A stretch of 55,313 nucleotides of DNA from Pseudomonadota bacterium (GTDB lineage Bacteria; Myxococcota_A; UBA796; SXON01), in NCBI GenBank assembly GCA_005778355.1, contig SXON01000010.1, positions 1 through 55,313 on the forward strand, written 5' to 3'. Below, piece by piece: positions 24,405 through 33,482 of the stretch (position 1 is the first letter of the stretch; the number at the start of each line of letters is the position of its first letter). Made by a program: the position numbers and the translations under genes. The notes beneath the pieces are model-generated. The model saw nothing but the letters and a program-made list of their open reading frames with translations, was not told the DNA's origin and made no database searches.

Positions 24405-24962
24405 ATGTTCCTCGCCGCGCTTTCCCTCGAAGTCGAGATGCCGGAGGTCGAGGTGCGCGCCACACCCGGCGGTCGGCAGGTGTATGCCTCGCTGCCCGAC
24501 CTGATGGGCGCTGAGATGGCGCTCGAACGCTACGGCATCGATCCCCGTGACGCCAGCGTGATCTCCGTGAGCACCGGAGAGGGCGCCACGCGGCTGGACT
24601 GGTCGGAGCTGCAGGGCGGTGACGTGCGTCTCCGCGTGCAGAAAGGGGGCGAACACTCCTTGTGCACCACCTCCGTCGACGGTGGGGTGTGGAGCGGCGG
24701 CAACAACGTCATGATCTACGACCCCACCCAGGGGCGCGAGGACGACGTGGCCGCCACGCCGGGCTTCATGCTGGTGGAAGACAACCCCGCGATCGGCGCG
24801 CTGGTGTCGCTCTCGCCGGGCGACTCGGTGACGATCATGAACCTCAAGCGCGAGGGGAAGCTCCTCCGCGAGGTGGTGAGCGTGACACGGCCCTCGGGCA
24901 CCGTCAGCGTGGAGCGCGCGCCCGACGGCGAGCGGATCTGTTTCCTCCGTCCGGGGGCCTAG
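24405..24962 (+). CDS. Hypothetical 185-residue protein
   Basis: The start may be ATG 24405 (MFLAALSLEVEMPEVEV) or GTG 24363, which lies 4 nt after a TAACGT box. I prefer ATG 24405 because it begins with a short hydrophobic segment. The rest is mixed alpha/beta without a family I recognise; SGGNNVMIYDPTQG and VSLSPGDSVTIMNLKREG suggest beta structure. It contains two cysteines, one in HSLCTTSV and one near the C-terminus (RICFLRPGA). It lies divergently from the DUF218 gene and 34 bp before the acyl-CoA dehydrogenase gene. Confidence 0.65.
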   Translation: MFLAALSLEVEMPEVEVRATPGGRQVYASLPDLMGAEMALERYGIDPRDASVISVSTGEGATRLDWSELQGGDVRLRVQKGGEHSLCTTSVDGGVWSGGNNVMIYDPTQGREDDVAATPGFMLVEDNPAIGALVSLSPGDSVTIMNLKREGKLLREVVSVTRPSGTVSVERAPDGERICFLRPGA

Positions 24963-24996
24963 CGCCACGCGCCGCACACCCGGATAGCGCCGGGGC

Positions 24997-26631
24997 ATGC
25001 ACGCCTCCGCCGCCGCTCGCGCTGCCTTCGATGCCTGGAACGCCGAGCTCGCTACCAACGCGCTCGACGCCGACCCGCACTTCCTCGCGCTCTTGTCGCA
25101 GTACGGTCGCGACGCAGATGCGCCCCGCTGCTTCGGTGCGCTTGTATCGGGCGAGCTCGACGCACTGGCCCGCGAGACCAATCGCGATGAGAACCTCCCC
25201 CGCCTCGGACGCTACGACGGCTCGGGCAATCGCACCGAAGACGTCGTGTTTCACCCTGGATATCACCGCATCGGCAAGCTGGCCTACGCCACCGGCTTGA
25301 TGGGGAACTACGCCCGCCCGGGTCGCGAGCTCGACACGCTCGCCCACGTGTACTTGCTGGGCCAGGACGGCGAGGCGGGCCACACCTGTCCCTGGGCGTG
25401 CACCGCCGGGCTCGTGAAGATCCTCCAGGCGGCCCACGCCGATGGATCGAGCGCGCCGGGCGACGTGACGCCCGCGATGGCCGAGACCTGGCTCGCGCGC
25501 CTCTACGACCCCGACTACGACACGCATTTCCACGGGTCGCAGTTCCTCACCGAAGTGCAGGGGGGCTCCGACGTAGGGTCGAATGCTGTGGTGTCGCGAC
25601 TTGACGGAGACCGCTGGCGCATCACCGGCGAGAAGTGGTTCTGCTCGGTGGCCGACGCCCAGATGTTCCTGGTGACGGCGCGTCCCGAGGGGGCCCGCGA
25701 GGGCACCGGCGGCCTGGGAGCCTACGCCGTGCCGAGGTTCAAAGCCGATGGCACGCCCAACGACTTCCGCATTCGACGCCTCAAGTACAAGCTCGGCACC
25801 CGCTAGATGGCGAGCGCGGAGATCGACTTCGAGGGTGCGGAAGGCTGGCGCGTCGGCGACTTCCGGCGCACCGTCGAGATCGTGCTCAACACCTCGCGGC
25901 TCTACAATGCGGTGGTGGCCTGCGCGATGCTCCAGCGGGCCTGGCGGGAGGCGGAGGGCTACGCGCGGCACCGCGGTGCGTTCGGGCGTCCCATCAAGGA
26001 CTTCGCCGTGATCCGCATCATCCTGGCGCGCCTGTGGACCGAGGCTTGCGCGGCCCGCGCGTCCACCTTCTGGCTCGCCGACATGGCCGACCGGGTGGCC
26101 ACGAGGCGGGCGGGCGCCGAGGAGCCGGCCGCCCTCCGGATGCTGGTGAACCTCAACAAGATCTGGACCGCGCTCGCCTGTCCGGCCGGCGTGCGCGACG
26201 CCATCGAGGTGCTCGGGGGGAACGGCGCGATCGAGGACTTCAGCGCTCTGCCGCGGCTGCTTCGCGACAGCATCGTGATCGAGGCCTGGGAGGGCGGGCA
26301 CGGCGTGCTGTGCGCCCAGCTCTTGCGTGACAGCCAGCGTCTCCGCCTGCACGAGCCGATGTTTGCGGTGCTAGAGGCCCGTCTCGGGGAGCTCGCCGAC
26401 ATCCGCGCCCGCTGGGCGGCGGTCGTGGCGCGGCCGGAGAGCGAGGCCAGCTGGTACTTCCGGCAAGTCGTGGAAGACCTGCGGGTGGTCGTCCAATCGA
26501 GGCTCCTGTCGCTCGAGGCCGACCCACGCGTGGTCGCCGCCGGGGCACACCTCGGCCGCTACGGCGCCCGGGGTTACGATCCGCTGGCGGACGAGGGGCT
26601 CGCTGCCCGGGTAAACGTCCTGCTCAGCTAG
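24997..26631 (+). pseudogene. AidB-like acyl-CoA dehydrogenase interrupted by an in-frame TAG at 25804
   Basis: The two open parts (24997-25803 and 25807-26631) lie in the same frame, separated by one TAG. Together they encode ~544 residues resembling AidB-type acyl-CoA dehydrogenases. The flavin-binding FLTEVQGGSDVGSNAV and WRITGEKWFCSVADAQ are in the first part. The arginine-rich helical domain with HRGAFGRPIKDFAVIR and VLGGNGAIEDFSALPRLLRD is in the second. The break sits in KLGTR-stop-MASAEIDF, where AidB-like proteins have a Ser after the Arg, so TCG to TAG is the simplest cause. An ATG follows the stop directly, so re-initiation could still give two chains. The TAG at 26629-26631 ends the gene. 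Confidence 0.85.
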
Positions 26632-27956
26632 CCCGCGCGCACGACGCGGTTGCGACCCTCCCGCTTGGCCACGTAGAGCGCGTCGTCGGCCCGCTCGACC
26701 AGTCGCAGGGCGTCACGTTCGCCCGGCTCTGCGGCCGCGACGCCGATGCTGACCGACACCTGTAGGCTGCTGGCCTCGGCACCGCTGCGCCAACCCTCGA
26801 TCGCGCGGCGACAGCGCTCGGCGGCGATGCTGGCGGCCTGCTCGTCGGTGCGGGGGAGCACGACCATGAACTCCTCGCCCCCGAGGCGAACGGCAATGTC
26901 TGCGTCGCGACAGCACGCGCGGAGAGTCTGCGCGACGCCCGCGAGCACCCGGTCGCCCATGGCGTGACCGTAGCGGTCGTTCACCTGCTTGAAGTGGTCG
27001 ACGTCCACCACGAGCACCGACGTGGCCGAGGGGGCTCGGGCACCCATCGACAAGGTCTCGAGGAGCCGTTGCAGCCCGAACGCCCGGTTGAACAGCCCAG
27101 TGAGCCCGTCGAGGGTGGCGCGGTCGAAAAGCACGATGTTGGCGAGGGCCTGGCCGAGCACGTTGCCGAAGACCGAGCAAAGCTCGTCGAGCTCCACGGG
27201 CACGGAGACACCGTCGATCACCATGGCCCCCCTCGCGTGCTCGCCGCCATTGACGGCGATCATCACCCAGCCGTCGCCGTGGATGATCGGGGCCTTGTCG
27301 CCCACCGCCTTGGCGATGGCCTCCACCACGTCGTCGGGGAGATCGAGCTCGCCGGTGACCCGCGTCCAGCGCCCCGCGCCGAAGTACTGGGTGTGGCGAG
27401 GGCGCTGCGTCTGGATGGCAAAGATGCCGCTCGTGCCGGTGCCGTCGGGGTCGATGGTCCGGGCGAAGGCCTCCATCGCCACGCGGCAGAACTCCGCCGG
27501 CGAGCGAAGCGTGTTCAGCCGGGGCGCGATGTCGAGGATGCGCTGTAGCCCGGCCCGCTGATGGTGAAGCCCGGCCACCTCGCGCTGCCGGCGTACGGCC
27601 GACTCGATAGTGGTCAGGAGTCGAGCAGGGGAGTCGTCGCGACTCGCCCAGGCGTGTACGCCAAAAGCGGCGAGCATGCGCGAGTCGGGAACCGTGTCGC
27701 CGAGCATGACCACCTGGGTGCTCCCACTGGCGGATCGCACGGCCCGGAGGATGCCGGTGGCGGCCTCGGCGATGATCACCACGTGCGGGTGCCATTCGAG
27801 CACGAGGTTGGCGAGGCCCTCGGGGGTAAGCGCCGCTCGCGCCGTGAAGCCCGCGTCTTCCAGCTGCTGCACCAGGGCCTGCGCGCGCGCCGCGTCGCCA
27901 TCGAGGGCGGCGACCCGAGGAGCGCCCGGGTGATTGCTGATCTGGTAGGTGGGCAT
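26628..27956 (-). CDS. Diguanylate cyclase (GGDEF) with degenerate receiver domain
   Basis: A 442-residue signalling protein. Residues ~12-120 fold like a receiver (RVAALDGDAARAQALVQQLED...), but the phospho-acceptor position reads VVIIAEAATG and lacks the Asp. Residues ~130-280 are a GAF-like region. The C-terminal ~165 residues are a GGDEF domain with DGLTGLFNRAFGLQRLL, DVDHFKQVNDRYGHAMGDRVL and an intact GGEEF near residue 358. RDAD five residues before it fits the c-di-GMP inhibitory site. It should make c-di-GMP, with input other than phosphorylation. It is divergent from the OPT transporter gene. Confidence 0.9.
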   Translation of the reverse strand: MPTYQISNHPGAPRVAALDGDAARAQALVQQLEDAGFTARAALTPEGLANLVLEWHPHVVIIAEAATGILRAVRSASGSTQVVMLGDTVPDSRMLAAFGVHAWASRDDSPARLLTTIESAVRRQREVAGLHHQRAGLQRILDIAPRLNTLRSPAEFCRVAMEAFARTIDPDGTGTSGIFAIQTQRPRHTQYFGAGRWTRVTGELDLPDDVVEAIAKAVGDKAPIIHGDGWVMIAVNGGEHARGAMVIDGVSVPVELDELCSVFGNVLGQALANIVLFDRATLDGLTGLFNRAFGLQRLLETLSMGARAPSATSVLVVDVDHFKQVNDRYGHAMGDRVLAGVAQTLRACCRDADIAVRLGGEEFMVVLPRTDEQAASIAAERCRRAIEGWRSGAEASSLQVSVSIGVAAAEPGERDALRLVERADDALYVAKREGRNRVVRAG

Positions 27957-28024
27957 GGGTGATCGAGGGATCGGACACCGTTCCCGCGCACGTGAGCGCG
28001 GCGGTCCGGTTCGCCGCCGAAGGG

Positions 28025-28030
28025 TAGCAT
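28025..28030 (+). promoter_or_regulatory. TAGCAT -10 element, 6 nt before the OPT transporter start
   Basis: GGTAGCAT-N6-ATG. The geometry predicts a transcription start at the ATG of 28037. Confidence 0.5.
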
Positions 28031-28036
28031 GCGCGC

Positions 28037-29884
28037 ATGATCGAGACCTCAGCCCGCCAGCTCACGATTCGCGCCGCCATCGCCGGGATGCTGCTGGGCG
28101 GCTTCATGAGCCTGAGCAACCTCTACACCGCGCTGAAGATCGGGTGGAGCTTCGGCGTGGCGATCACCGCGGGCGTGCTCGCCTGGGGCATCTTCGCCCT
28201 CTTCCAGCGAATGGGCCTCATCAAGACGGCCTTCGGGATCCTCGAGAACAACGCGATGCAGTCCGTCGCCAGCTGCGCCGGCTACATGGTGGGAGGCGGC
28301 ACCGTGGCGGCCATCCCGGCGATGATGATGCTCACCGGCCAGGAGCTCGAGCCGCTGCAGATGTTCGGCTGGATCTCCTCCATCGCGCTCTTGGGCGTGG
28401 TGATGGCGATCCCGATGAAACAGCAGATGATCAACATCGAGCAGTTGCGATTTCCCTCGGGTATCGCCGCCGCGGAAACACTCCGGGCGCTCCACGGCGG
28501 CGAGGAGGGCAAACGGCAGGGCCGCATGCTCGGGCGCGGCGCCATCCTGGGCGCGCTCGTCGCTTTCGCACGCGAGGCGAAGGCCTCGTGGATCCCCTGG
28601 AACCTCGCCGAGTCACTCCCCTTCGCGCTGGGCGCGCCGCTCTTGCTCCTGCCGAAGGTGGCCCAGGAGTGGGTACGCGGCAAGCTCTCCGCGGGCACGG
28701 TGGCGTTGCTCGACGCGCAGCCGAAGCTTCGCGGTCGCCCGCTCTCCGACTACACCTTCAGCCTCGACACCAGCATCATCCTCGTCGCCGCCGGCATGAT
28801 CATGGGCTGGCGCCCGGCGTGGAGCATGATGCTCGGGGCTGCCGTGAACTACCTGGTGCTCGTCCCCCAGGTGTACGCCCGTGGGATCGTCGACGATCGG
28901 CTCGGTTACAAGTTCATCGTGCAGTGGAGCGTGTGGTTTGGCTCCGCGATGATGCTCACCAGCGGCCTCGTCGCCTTCGCTTTCCAGTGGCGCAGCGTGG
29001 TCAACGCGATGAAGAGCGTGGCGGGGGCCTTTGGCAAGCAGGCGAAGTCGGCCGACGAGGAGAAGGAAGTCCCCATGCTCTGGTTCATCGTGGGCGTGGC
29101 GATCTGCGGCCCGCTCGTGGTGGCGCTCGAATACCTGGTTTTCGGGATCAAGCCGTGGTTGGGTGTGATCTCGGTGATCCTCAGCTTCTTCATTGCCATC
29201 GTGGCCTGCCGCGTGACTGGGGAGACCGACACCACGCCGAGCGGCGCCCTCGGCAAGATCACGCAGGTGACCTTCGGCGTGCTCGATCCCGGGAACACGA
29301 CCACCAACCTGATGACCGCCAACGCCACCGGCGGCGTGGGCCTGCACGCGGCGGATCTGCTGACCGACCTCAAGAGCGGCTACATCCTCAAGGCCGATCC
29401 TCGTCAGCAGTTCTGGGCGCAACTGCTCGGGGTGATCGCGGGGAGTTTGTTCGTGGTGCCTGCCTGGGCGCTCCTGGTGGAGGGGCCGGAGGACTTCGGC
29501 ACCAAGTGGCCAGTGCCCGCCGCGCAGAGTTGGAAGGGCGTTGCCGTGATGCTCGCCCAGGGCATCAGCAACCTGCACCCCACAGCCCAGGCGTGCATCG
29601 TCGTGGGCGGTGGCCTCGGGATCGTCATGGTGCTGGCCGAGAGGTACATCCCGGCGGTGCGTCCCTACCTGCCCTCGGCGGCGGGTCTGGGTCTCGGCTT
29701 CACGACACCCGGCTCCAACACCATCTCGATGTTCATCGGCGCGGTGATCGCCCTGTACCTCACGAGGAAAGACCCCAAGGCCGAGGAGTCGATCATCCCG
29801 GCGTCGTCAGGCGCGCTTGCCGGCGAGAGCCTCTCGGCCGTGTTCATCCGGTTGCTGGGCGTGGCTGGCCTCTTCGGGCATTGA
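28037..29884 (+). CDS. OPT-family oligopeptide (or metal-chelate) transporter
   Basis: A 615-residue integral membrane protein with about 14-16 hydrophobic segments. Bacterial OPT traits are visible: LGGFMSLSNLYTALKIGW at residues ~20-37, MKQQMINIEQLRFPSGIAAAETL at ~120-145, and TFGVLDPGNTTTNLMTANATGG near 415-436. OPT proteins take up peptides, modified peptides or iron-siderophore complexes; the substrate cannot be read from sequence. It stands alone between the diguanylate cyclase (divergent) and the sulfotransferase-like lipoprotein. Confidence 0.93.
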   Translation: MIETSARQLTIRAAIAGMLLGGFMSLSNLYTALKIGWSFGVAITAGVLAWGIFALFQRMGLIKTAFGILENNAMQSVASCAGYMVGGGTVAAIPAMMMLTGQELEPLQMFGWISSIALLGVVMAIPMKQQMINIEQLRFPSGIAAAETLRALHGGEEGKRQGRMLGRGAILGALVAFAREAKASWIPWNLAESLPFALGAPLLLLPKVAQEWVRGKLSAGTVALLDAQPKLRGRPLSDYTFSLDTSIILVAAGMIMGWRPAWSMMLGAAVNYLVLVPQVYARGIVDDRLGYKFIVQWSVWFGSAMMLTSGLVAFAFQWRSVVNAMKSVAGAFGKQAKSADEEKEVPMLWFIVGVAICGPLVVALEYLVFGIKPWLGVISVILSFFIAIVACRVTGETDTTPSGALGKITQVTFGVLDPGNTTTNLMTANATGGVGLHAADLLTDLKSGYILKADPRQQFWAQLLGVIAGSLFVVPAWALLVEGPEDFGTKWPVPAAQSWKGVAVMLAQGISNLHPTAQACIVVGGGLGIVMVLAERYIPAVRPYLPSAAGLGLGFTTPGSNTISMFIGAVIALYLTRKDPKAEESIIPASSGALAGESLSAVFIRLLGVAGLFGH

Positions 29885-29913
29885 GAGGCCCTGCGGGTCG
29901 CGGGGCCCTGGGC

Positions 29914-29919
29914 TAGGGT
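29914..29919 (+). promoter_or_regulatory. TAGGGT -10 element, 10 nt before the first ASST-like lipoprotein
   Basis: GCTAGGGTGCGCGGC-N4-ATG. The same TANGGTGCGCGGC sequence recurs before the paralog at 32166, so the two genes share a promoter duplicated along with the coding region. Confidence 0.55.
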
Positions 29920-29929
29920 GCGCGGCGCC

Positions 29930-31285
29930 ATGATCCTCAGCCTCCTCAGCCTCGGCTGCGAACCTGCCGACGATAGTGCCGCCGCCGCCGACTTCGAGGC
30001 CGAGGCAAGCCTGTCGGAATCAATGCCCACCGCGATGACGGTGCGGTGGAGCACCGACGCGGCGGCGACGTCGCGGGTGGAATGGGGCACGGGGAGTCAC
30101 TACGGCGAGGTGGTGGCGCTCGACGGCACGCGCACGGAGCATGCCGTGGCGGTGGCGGGCATGCCGGCCGGTACGGCCATCCACTGGCGCGCCATCAGCG
30201 AGATCGACGGCGAAACCGTGTCGAGCGGCGACCAGGTCTTGCAGACGGGCGCGATGCCCAACGACCTCCCAGTGCTCACCGTCGAGAGCGCGGAGCCGGT
30301 GCGGGCGGGGAGTGGTTTTGTTCTCGGCTACACGGTGGGCTCCGACACCTCGGTGATCCTCTTCGATCACAAGGGCAACCCCACCTGGTGGTGGCGCGAC
30401 GACAACCCGAACTTCATGCCCAATCAGGTACGGGTGAGTCGCGACCAGAGGGGGATCATGTTCTCGGCGTCGTCTTACGACCGCGAGGAGGAACTAGGGG
30501 CGATCTACCAGATCTCGTGGACAGGCGAGATCCTGGAGACGACGATCGCGCCGAACTCGCATCACGACTTCATCGAGCACGAGGACGGCACCCTCGCCTA
30601 CTGCGCCATGGACATCCGCGAGGTGGGCGACCAGTCGATCGTCGGCGACGCGATTGTGGAGATTCCTCCGGGCGGCAACGCCGAGACCGACGCGGTGGTG
30701 GTGTGGACGTCCTGGGACGACCTCCCCATGACCGCCACCGAGGCCGGTGACAGCGGCTACTACCCCTACGGACTCGACTGGATCCACTGCAACGGTCTGA
30801 GCTACAACGAGGACGAAAACGACTACTTCATGTCGTCGTACGCGCTCAAAACGGTGATGCGCATCGATCGCGCCGAGGGGAAGCTCGAGTGGAGCTTCGG
30901 GGGCGATGCGAGCGACTTCGAGTTGAGTCGGCAAGACGCCTTCGCCCACGCGCACTCGCCCACCTACAGCGACGGCACCCTCTGGCTCTTCGACAACGGC
31001 GGCCAGGGGGGCACCGCGCCGTCGCGGGCGGTGGCCTACACTCTCGACGAGACGACGATGACCGCGGAAGAGAGCTGGAGTTTCGACGCTGGTGGCGCCT
31101 ACTCGTCGAGTATCCTGGGCGACGTGGAGCTGGTCGACGGCGGCTACCTCATGGCCTGGGGGCTCGGCGGCGCCTGGCAGGAAGTGGATGCCGATGGCAA
31201 CGCCACGTGGACGGGCTCGGCACCCATCGGGGTGGCCTCGGGTTTCTCCGTGAAGGTCGCGACGGCGGGCGGTCCCGCCGAGTAG
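29930..31285 (+). CDS. Arylsulfotransferase (ASST)-like lipoprotein, paralog 1
   Basis: A 451-residue lipoprotein. ATG 29930 gives MILSLLSLGC with the lipobox Cys at residue 10. Residues ~25-110 form a fibronectin-like domain (SRVEWGTGSHYGEVV). The rest resembles the six-bladed arylsulfotransferase propeller: VILFDHKGNPTWWWRDD, NSHHDFIEHEDGTLAY with the candidate catalytic His, DWIHCNGLSYNEDENDYFMS and FAHAHSPTYSDGTLWLFDNG. The family moves sulfate between phenols without PAPS, but lipoprotein versions in this group are not characterised. It has a clear paralog at 32166-33482 across the plsC-like gene. Confidence 0.85.
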   Translation: MILSLLSLGCEPADDSAAAADFEAEASLSESMPTAMTVRWSTDAAATSRVEWGTGSHYGEVVALDGTRTEHAVAVAGMPAGTAIHWRAISEIDGETVSSGDQVLQTGAMPNDLPVLTVESAEPVRAGSGFVLGYTVGSDTSVILFDHKGNPTWWWRDDNPNFMPNQVRVSRDQRGIMFSASSYDREEELGAIYQISWTGEILETTIAPNSHHDFIEHEDGTLAYCAMDIREVGDQSIVGDAIVEIPPGGNAETDAVVVWTSWDDLPMTATEAGDSGYYPYGLDWIHCNGLSYNEDENDYFMSSYALKTVMRIDRAEGKLEWSFGGDASDFELSRQDAFAHAHSPTYSDGTLWLFDNGGQGGTAPSRAVAYTLDETTMTAEESWSFDAGGAYSSSILGDVELVDGGYLMAWGLGGAWQEVDADGNATWTGSAPIGVASGFSVKVATAGGPAE

Positions 31286-31288
31286 CCG

Positions 31289-32050
31289 CTACTTCGCGGC
31301 CGCAGGCACCAGCTCCGCTTGCTGCTCGACCGGCAGCGCGTCGTTGAGGGCCTGCTGCACACTGGCGATGTGCTCGTCGAGGGTGTCGAGCTTCCAGTCG
31401 GTCGTGGCGATGGCGGGGAGCACCGTCACCCGCACGTCGCCGGGATGGAGGAGGAAGCTGTTCTTCCTCCAGATGCGGTGCGCGCCTTCGACCGCGATCG
31501 GCACCACCGGGAGCCCTGTAGCCAGGGCTAGGTGAGCAAAACCTTTCTTGAACGCGCGTAGTCGCCCGTCGGCCGAGCGTGTACCCTCGGGCCAAATCCA
31601 GATGCCGAGCCCGTTGTTGCGCACCAGCGCCCCGATGTCGCGCAGGGCCTCGATCGCGCTACCCCGATCCTTGCGGTCAATACGCAGGTGGCCAGACACG
31701 AGGTAGAGCTGTCCGAAGAAAGGATAGTAGACGACCTCCTTTTTCGCGACACCGCAGGTACCAAGTGGGGCTAGCCAGATGCCAAGGAAGATGTCGAGCG
31801 GCGAGGTGTGGTTGGACACGTAGATTGCCGGGCCTGCGGCGTTGGCGGCTGCCTTGGGATCGCCGATAATGCGCGTGCCCGTGATGGCCAGGATCGAGCG
31901 GCCGATCAGGTGACCAAAATGGTTGCAGAGCTTGATGCGCGCCACTCGCCAGGGCAGCAGGAGCGTGCATCCCACGGCGAAGACGACGACCATGAGCGCC
32001 ATCAGGCAGAGGCCCACCGTGTAGCGGAGGCAGGAGTCGATGATGCGCAT
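31289..32050 (-). CDS. plsC: 1-acyl-sn-glycerol-3-phosphate acyltransferase
   Basis: A 253-residue membrane enzyme that makes phosphatidic acid from lysophosphatidic acid. It has an N-terminal hydrophobic region (residues ~8-35), the catalytic NHTSPLD (80-86), RIDRKDRG, and WPEGTRSADGRLRAFKKG near 157-175, followed by LPVVPIAV. These are motifs I-IV of the PlsC family. It lies opposite to and between the two ASST-like paralogs, with only 3 bp between its stop and that of paralog 1. Confidence 0.92.
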   Translation of the reverse strand: MRIIDSCLRYTVGLCLMALMVVVFAVGCTLLLPWRVARIKLCNHFGHLIGRSILAITGTRIIGDPKAAANAAGPAIYVSNHTSPLDIFLGIWLAPLGTCGVAKKEVVYYPFFGQLYLVSGHLRIDRKDRGSAIEALRDIGALVRNNGLGIWIWPEGTRSADGRLRAFKKGFAHLALATGLPVVPIAVEGAHRIWRKNSFLLHPGDVRVTVLPAIATTDWKLDTLDEHIASVQQALNDALPVEQQAELVPAAAK

Positions 32051-32149
32051 GGCCTAGGGGAACATGACGATGTCACGGAGCGGTCACCGGGCTCTGCGCC
32101 CCTGGCAAAACATGGACTCCGGGGTGGCGCGGCTCGCGGGGGCCCGCGC

Positions 32150-32155
32150 TAAGGT
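32150..32155 (+). promoter_or_regulatory. TAAGGT -10 element, 10 nt before the second ASST-like lipoprotein
   Basis: GCTAAGGTGCGCGGC-N4-ATG, nearly identical to the element at 29914. Confidence 0.55.
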
Positions 32156-32165
32156 GCGCGGCCCG

Positions 32166-33482
32166 ATGCTCGCCCTCTACTTGCTCGCGTGCGACCCCGG
32201 TGAGGCCGGCGATTTCGAGATCACGGTGGTTCGCTCCGAGGTGGTGCCGACGGTCTTCACCGTCACGTGGACGAGCGAGGAGGCCGGTCTTGGCTGGGTG
32301 GAGTTCGGTCCCGACGTCGAGTACGGGCGGGTGACCGCGACCGACACCGAGGAGGGGACCGAGCACCGCATCGTGGTGGCAGGCGTCCCCGCAGCGAGCG
32401 TCTGGCACTTGCGCGCCGTGACGGAGAGCGCGGGCGTTCAGCTTGCCAGCGACGACGTGGAGATCGAGTCGGGCGCGGCCTCGCCGAGCCTGCCCACCTT
32501 CACCGCCACCGGGAAACGCGACCACGGCGGCAACCTCATCGCCCCGGTCTTCAGCGACCACCCCTTCGTGCTCGGCCTCGACGGCGAGGGTCGCTTCACC
32601 TGGTGGTGGGAGGGCGAGAGCAACGACGTCTACACGCGCGCCCGCCTCTCCCTCGACGCCAGGGCCATCGTTTTCAATCGATTCGACGAGGATCGCTCGA
32701 TCGATCGGGGCGCCATCTACCGCGTGAGCCTGGATGGCACCGAGGTGAGCGAGATCCCCGCCGAGCTCTCGCATCACGACTTCGTGGAACTGCCCGAGGG
32801 TGGCTACGCCTACCTGAAGATCGACGTGCGCGAGTACGGCGACGAGCGCACAGTGGTCGGCGACTCGCTGGTGGAGATCGACGAGACGGGCGCCCTGGTG
32901 ACGGAGGTGTGGAACGCCTGGGACGCCTGGACCCCCCCCGACGACCTTTCCCTGGGCTTCTACCCGCAGGGCGAGGACTGGCTGCACTGCAACACCCTCG
33001 AGTACGACGCAGACCGCGGCGTGTACCTCGTGTCGGTGCGCAACGAGTCGATGGTCATGGAGATCGACCGGGCCACGGGCGAGCTGCTGTGGACCATGGG
33101 GGGCGACGACTCCTCGCTCGCGCTGACCTCGGGCACGGCCTTCGAGCACCAGCACGCGCCGCTCCGCGACGAGAAAGGGATGTTCGTCTTCGACAACCGC
33201 GACGGCGACGCGCGCTCTTACGTGCGGCACTACGCGGTCGACCAGGACGCGGGCACCTACACCGAGGACTGGACCTTCGACGGCCCAGAGGGGAACTGGG
33301 TGGCGTTGCTCGGCGACGTGATTCCCTACGATGATGGCGGCAAGTTGCTCGCCTGGGGCACGGCGGGTTTCATCAACGAGATCGACGCCCAGGGCAACCA
33401 GAGTTGGCGTGCCGACGCCGAGTTCGGTCACATCATCGGCTTCCTCGACAGCGTCGACAGCCTGGGCGGGCCGGCCGAGTGA
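32166..33482 (+). CDS. Arylsulfotransferase (ASST)-like lipoprotein, paralog 2
   Basis: A 438-residue lipoprotein paralogous to the product at 29930. ATG 32166 gives MLALYLLACDPGEAGDF (lipobox LLAC). A longer in-frame extension would cross the promoter-like TAAGGT and is rejected. Shared blocks include a FnIII-like start (LGWVEFGPDVEYGRV), FVLGLDGEGRFTWWWEGE, LSHHDFVELPEGGYAYLKID, DWLHCNTLEYDADRGVYLVS and HQHAPLRDEKGMFVFDNRDG. The candidate catalytic His is in HHDF. The GTG of the next gene overlaps its TGA (GTGA), so the two are translationally coupled. Confidence 0.85.
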   Translation: MLALYLLACDPGEAGDFEITVVRSEVVPTVFTVTWTSEEAGLGWVEFGPDVEYGRVTATDTEEGTEHRIVVAGVPAASVWHLRAVTESAGVQLASDDVEIESGAASPSLPTFTATGKRDHGGNLIAPVFSDHPFVLGLDGEGRFTWWWEGESNDVYTRARLSLDARAIVFNRFDEDRSIDRGAIYRVSLDGTEVSEIPAELSHHDFVELPEGGYAYLKIDVREYGDERTVVGDSLVEIDETGALVTEVWNAWDAWTPPDDLSLGFYPQGEDWLHCNTLEYDADRGVYLVSVRNESMVMEIDRATGELLWTMGGDDSSLALTSGTAFEHQHAPLRDEKGMFVFDNRDGDARSYVRHYAVDQDAGTYTEDWTFDGPEGNWVALLGDVIPYDDGGKLLAWGTAGFINEIDAQGNQSWRADAEFGHIIGFLDSVDSLGGPAE

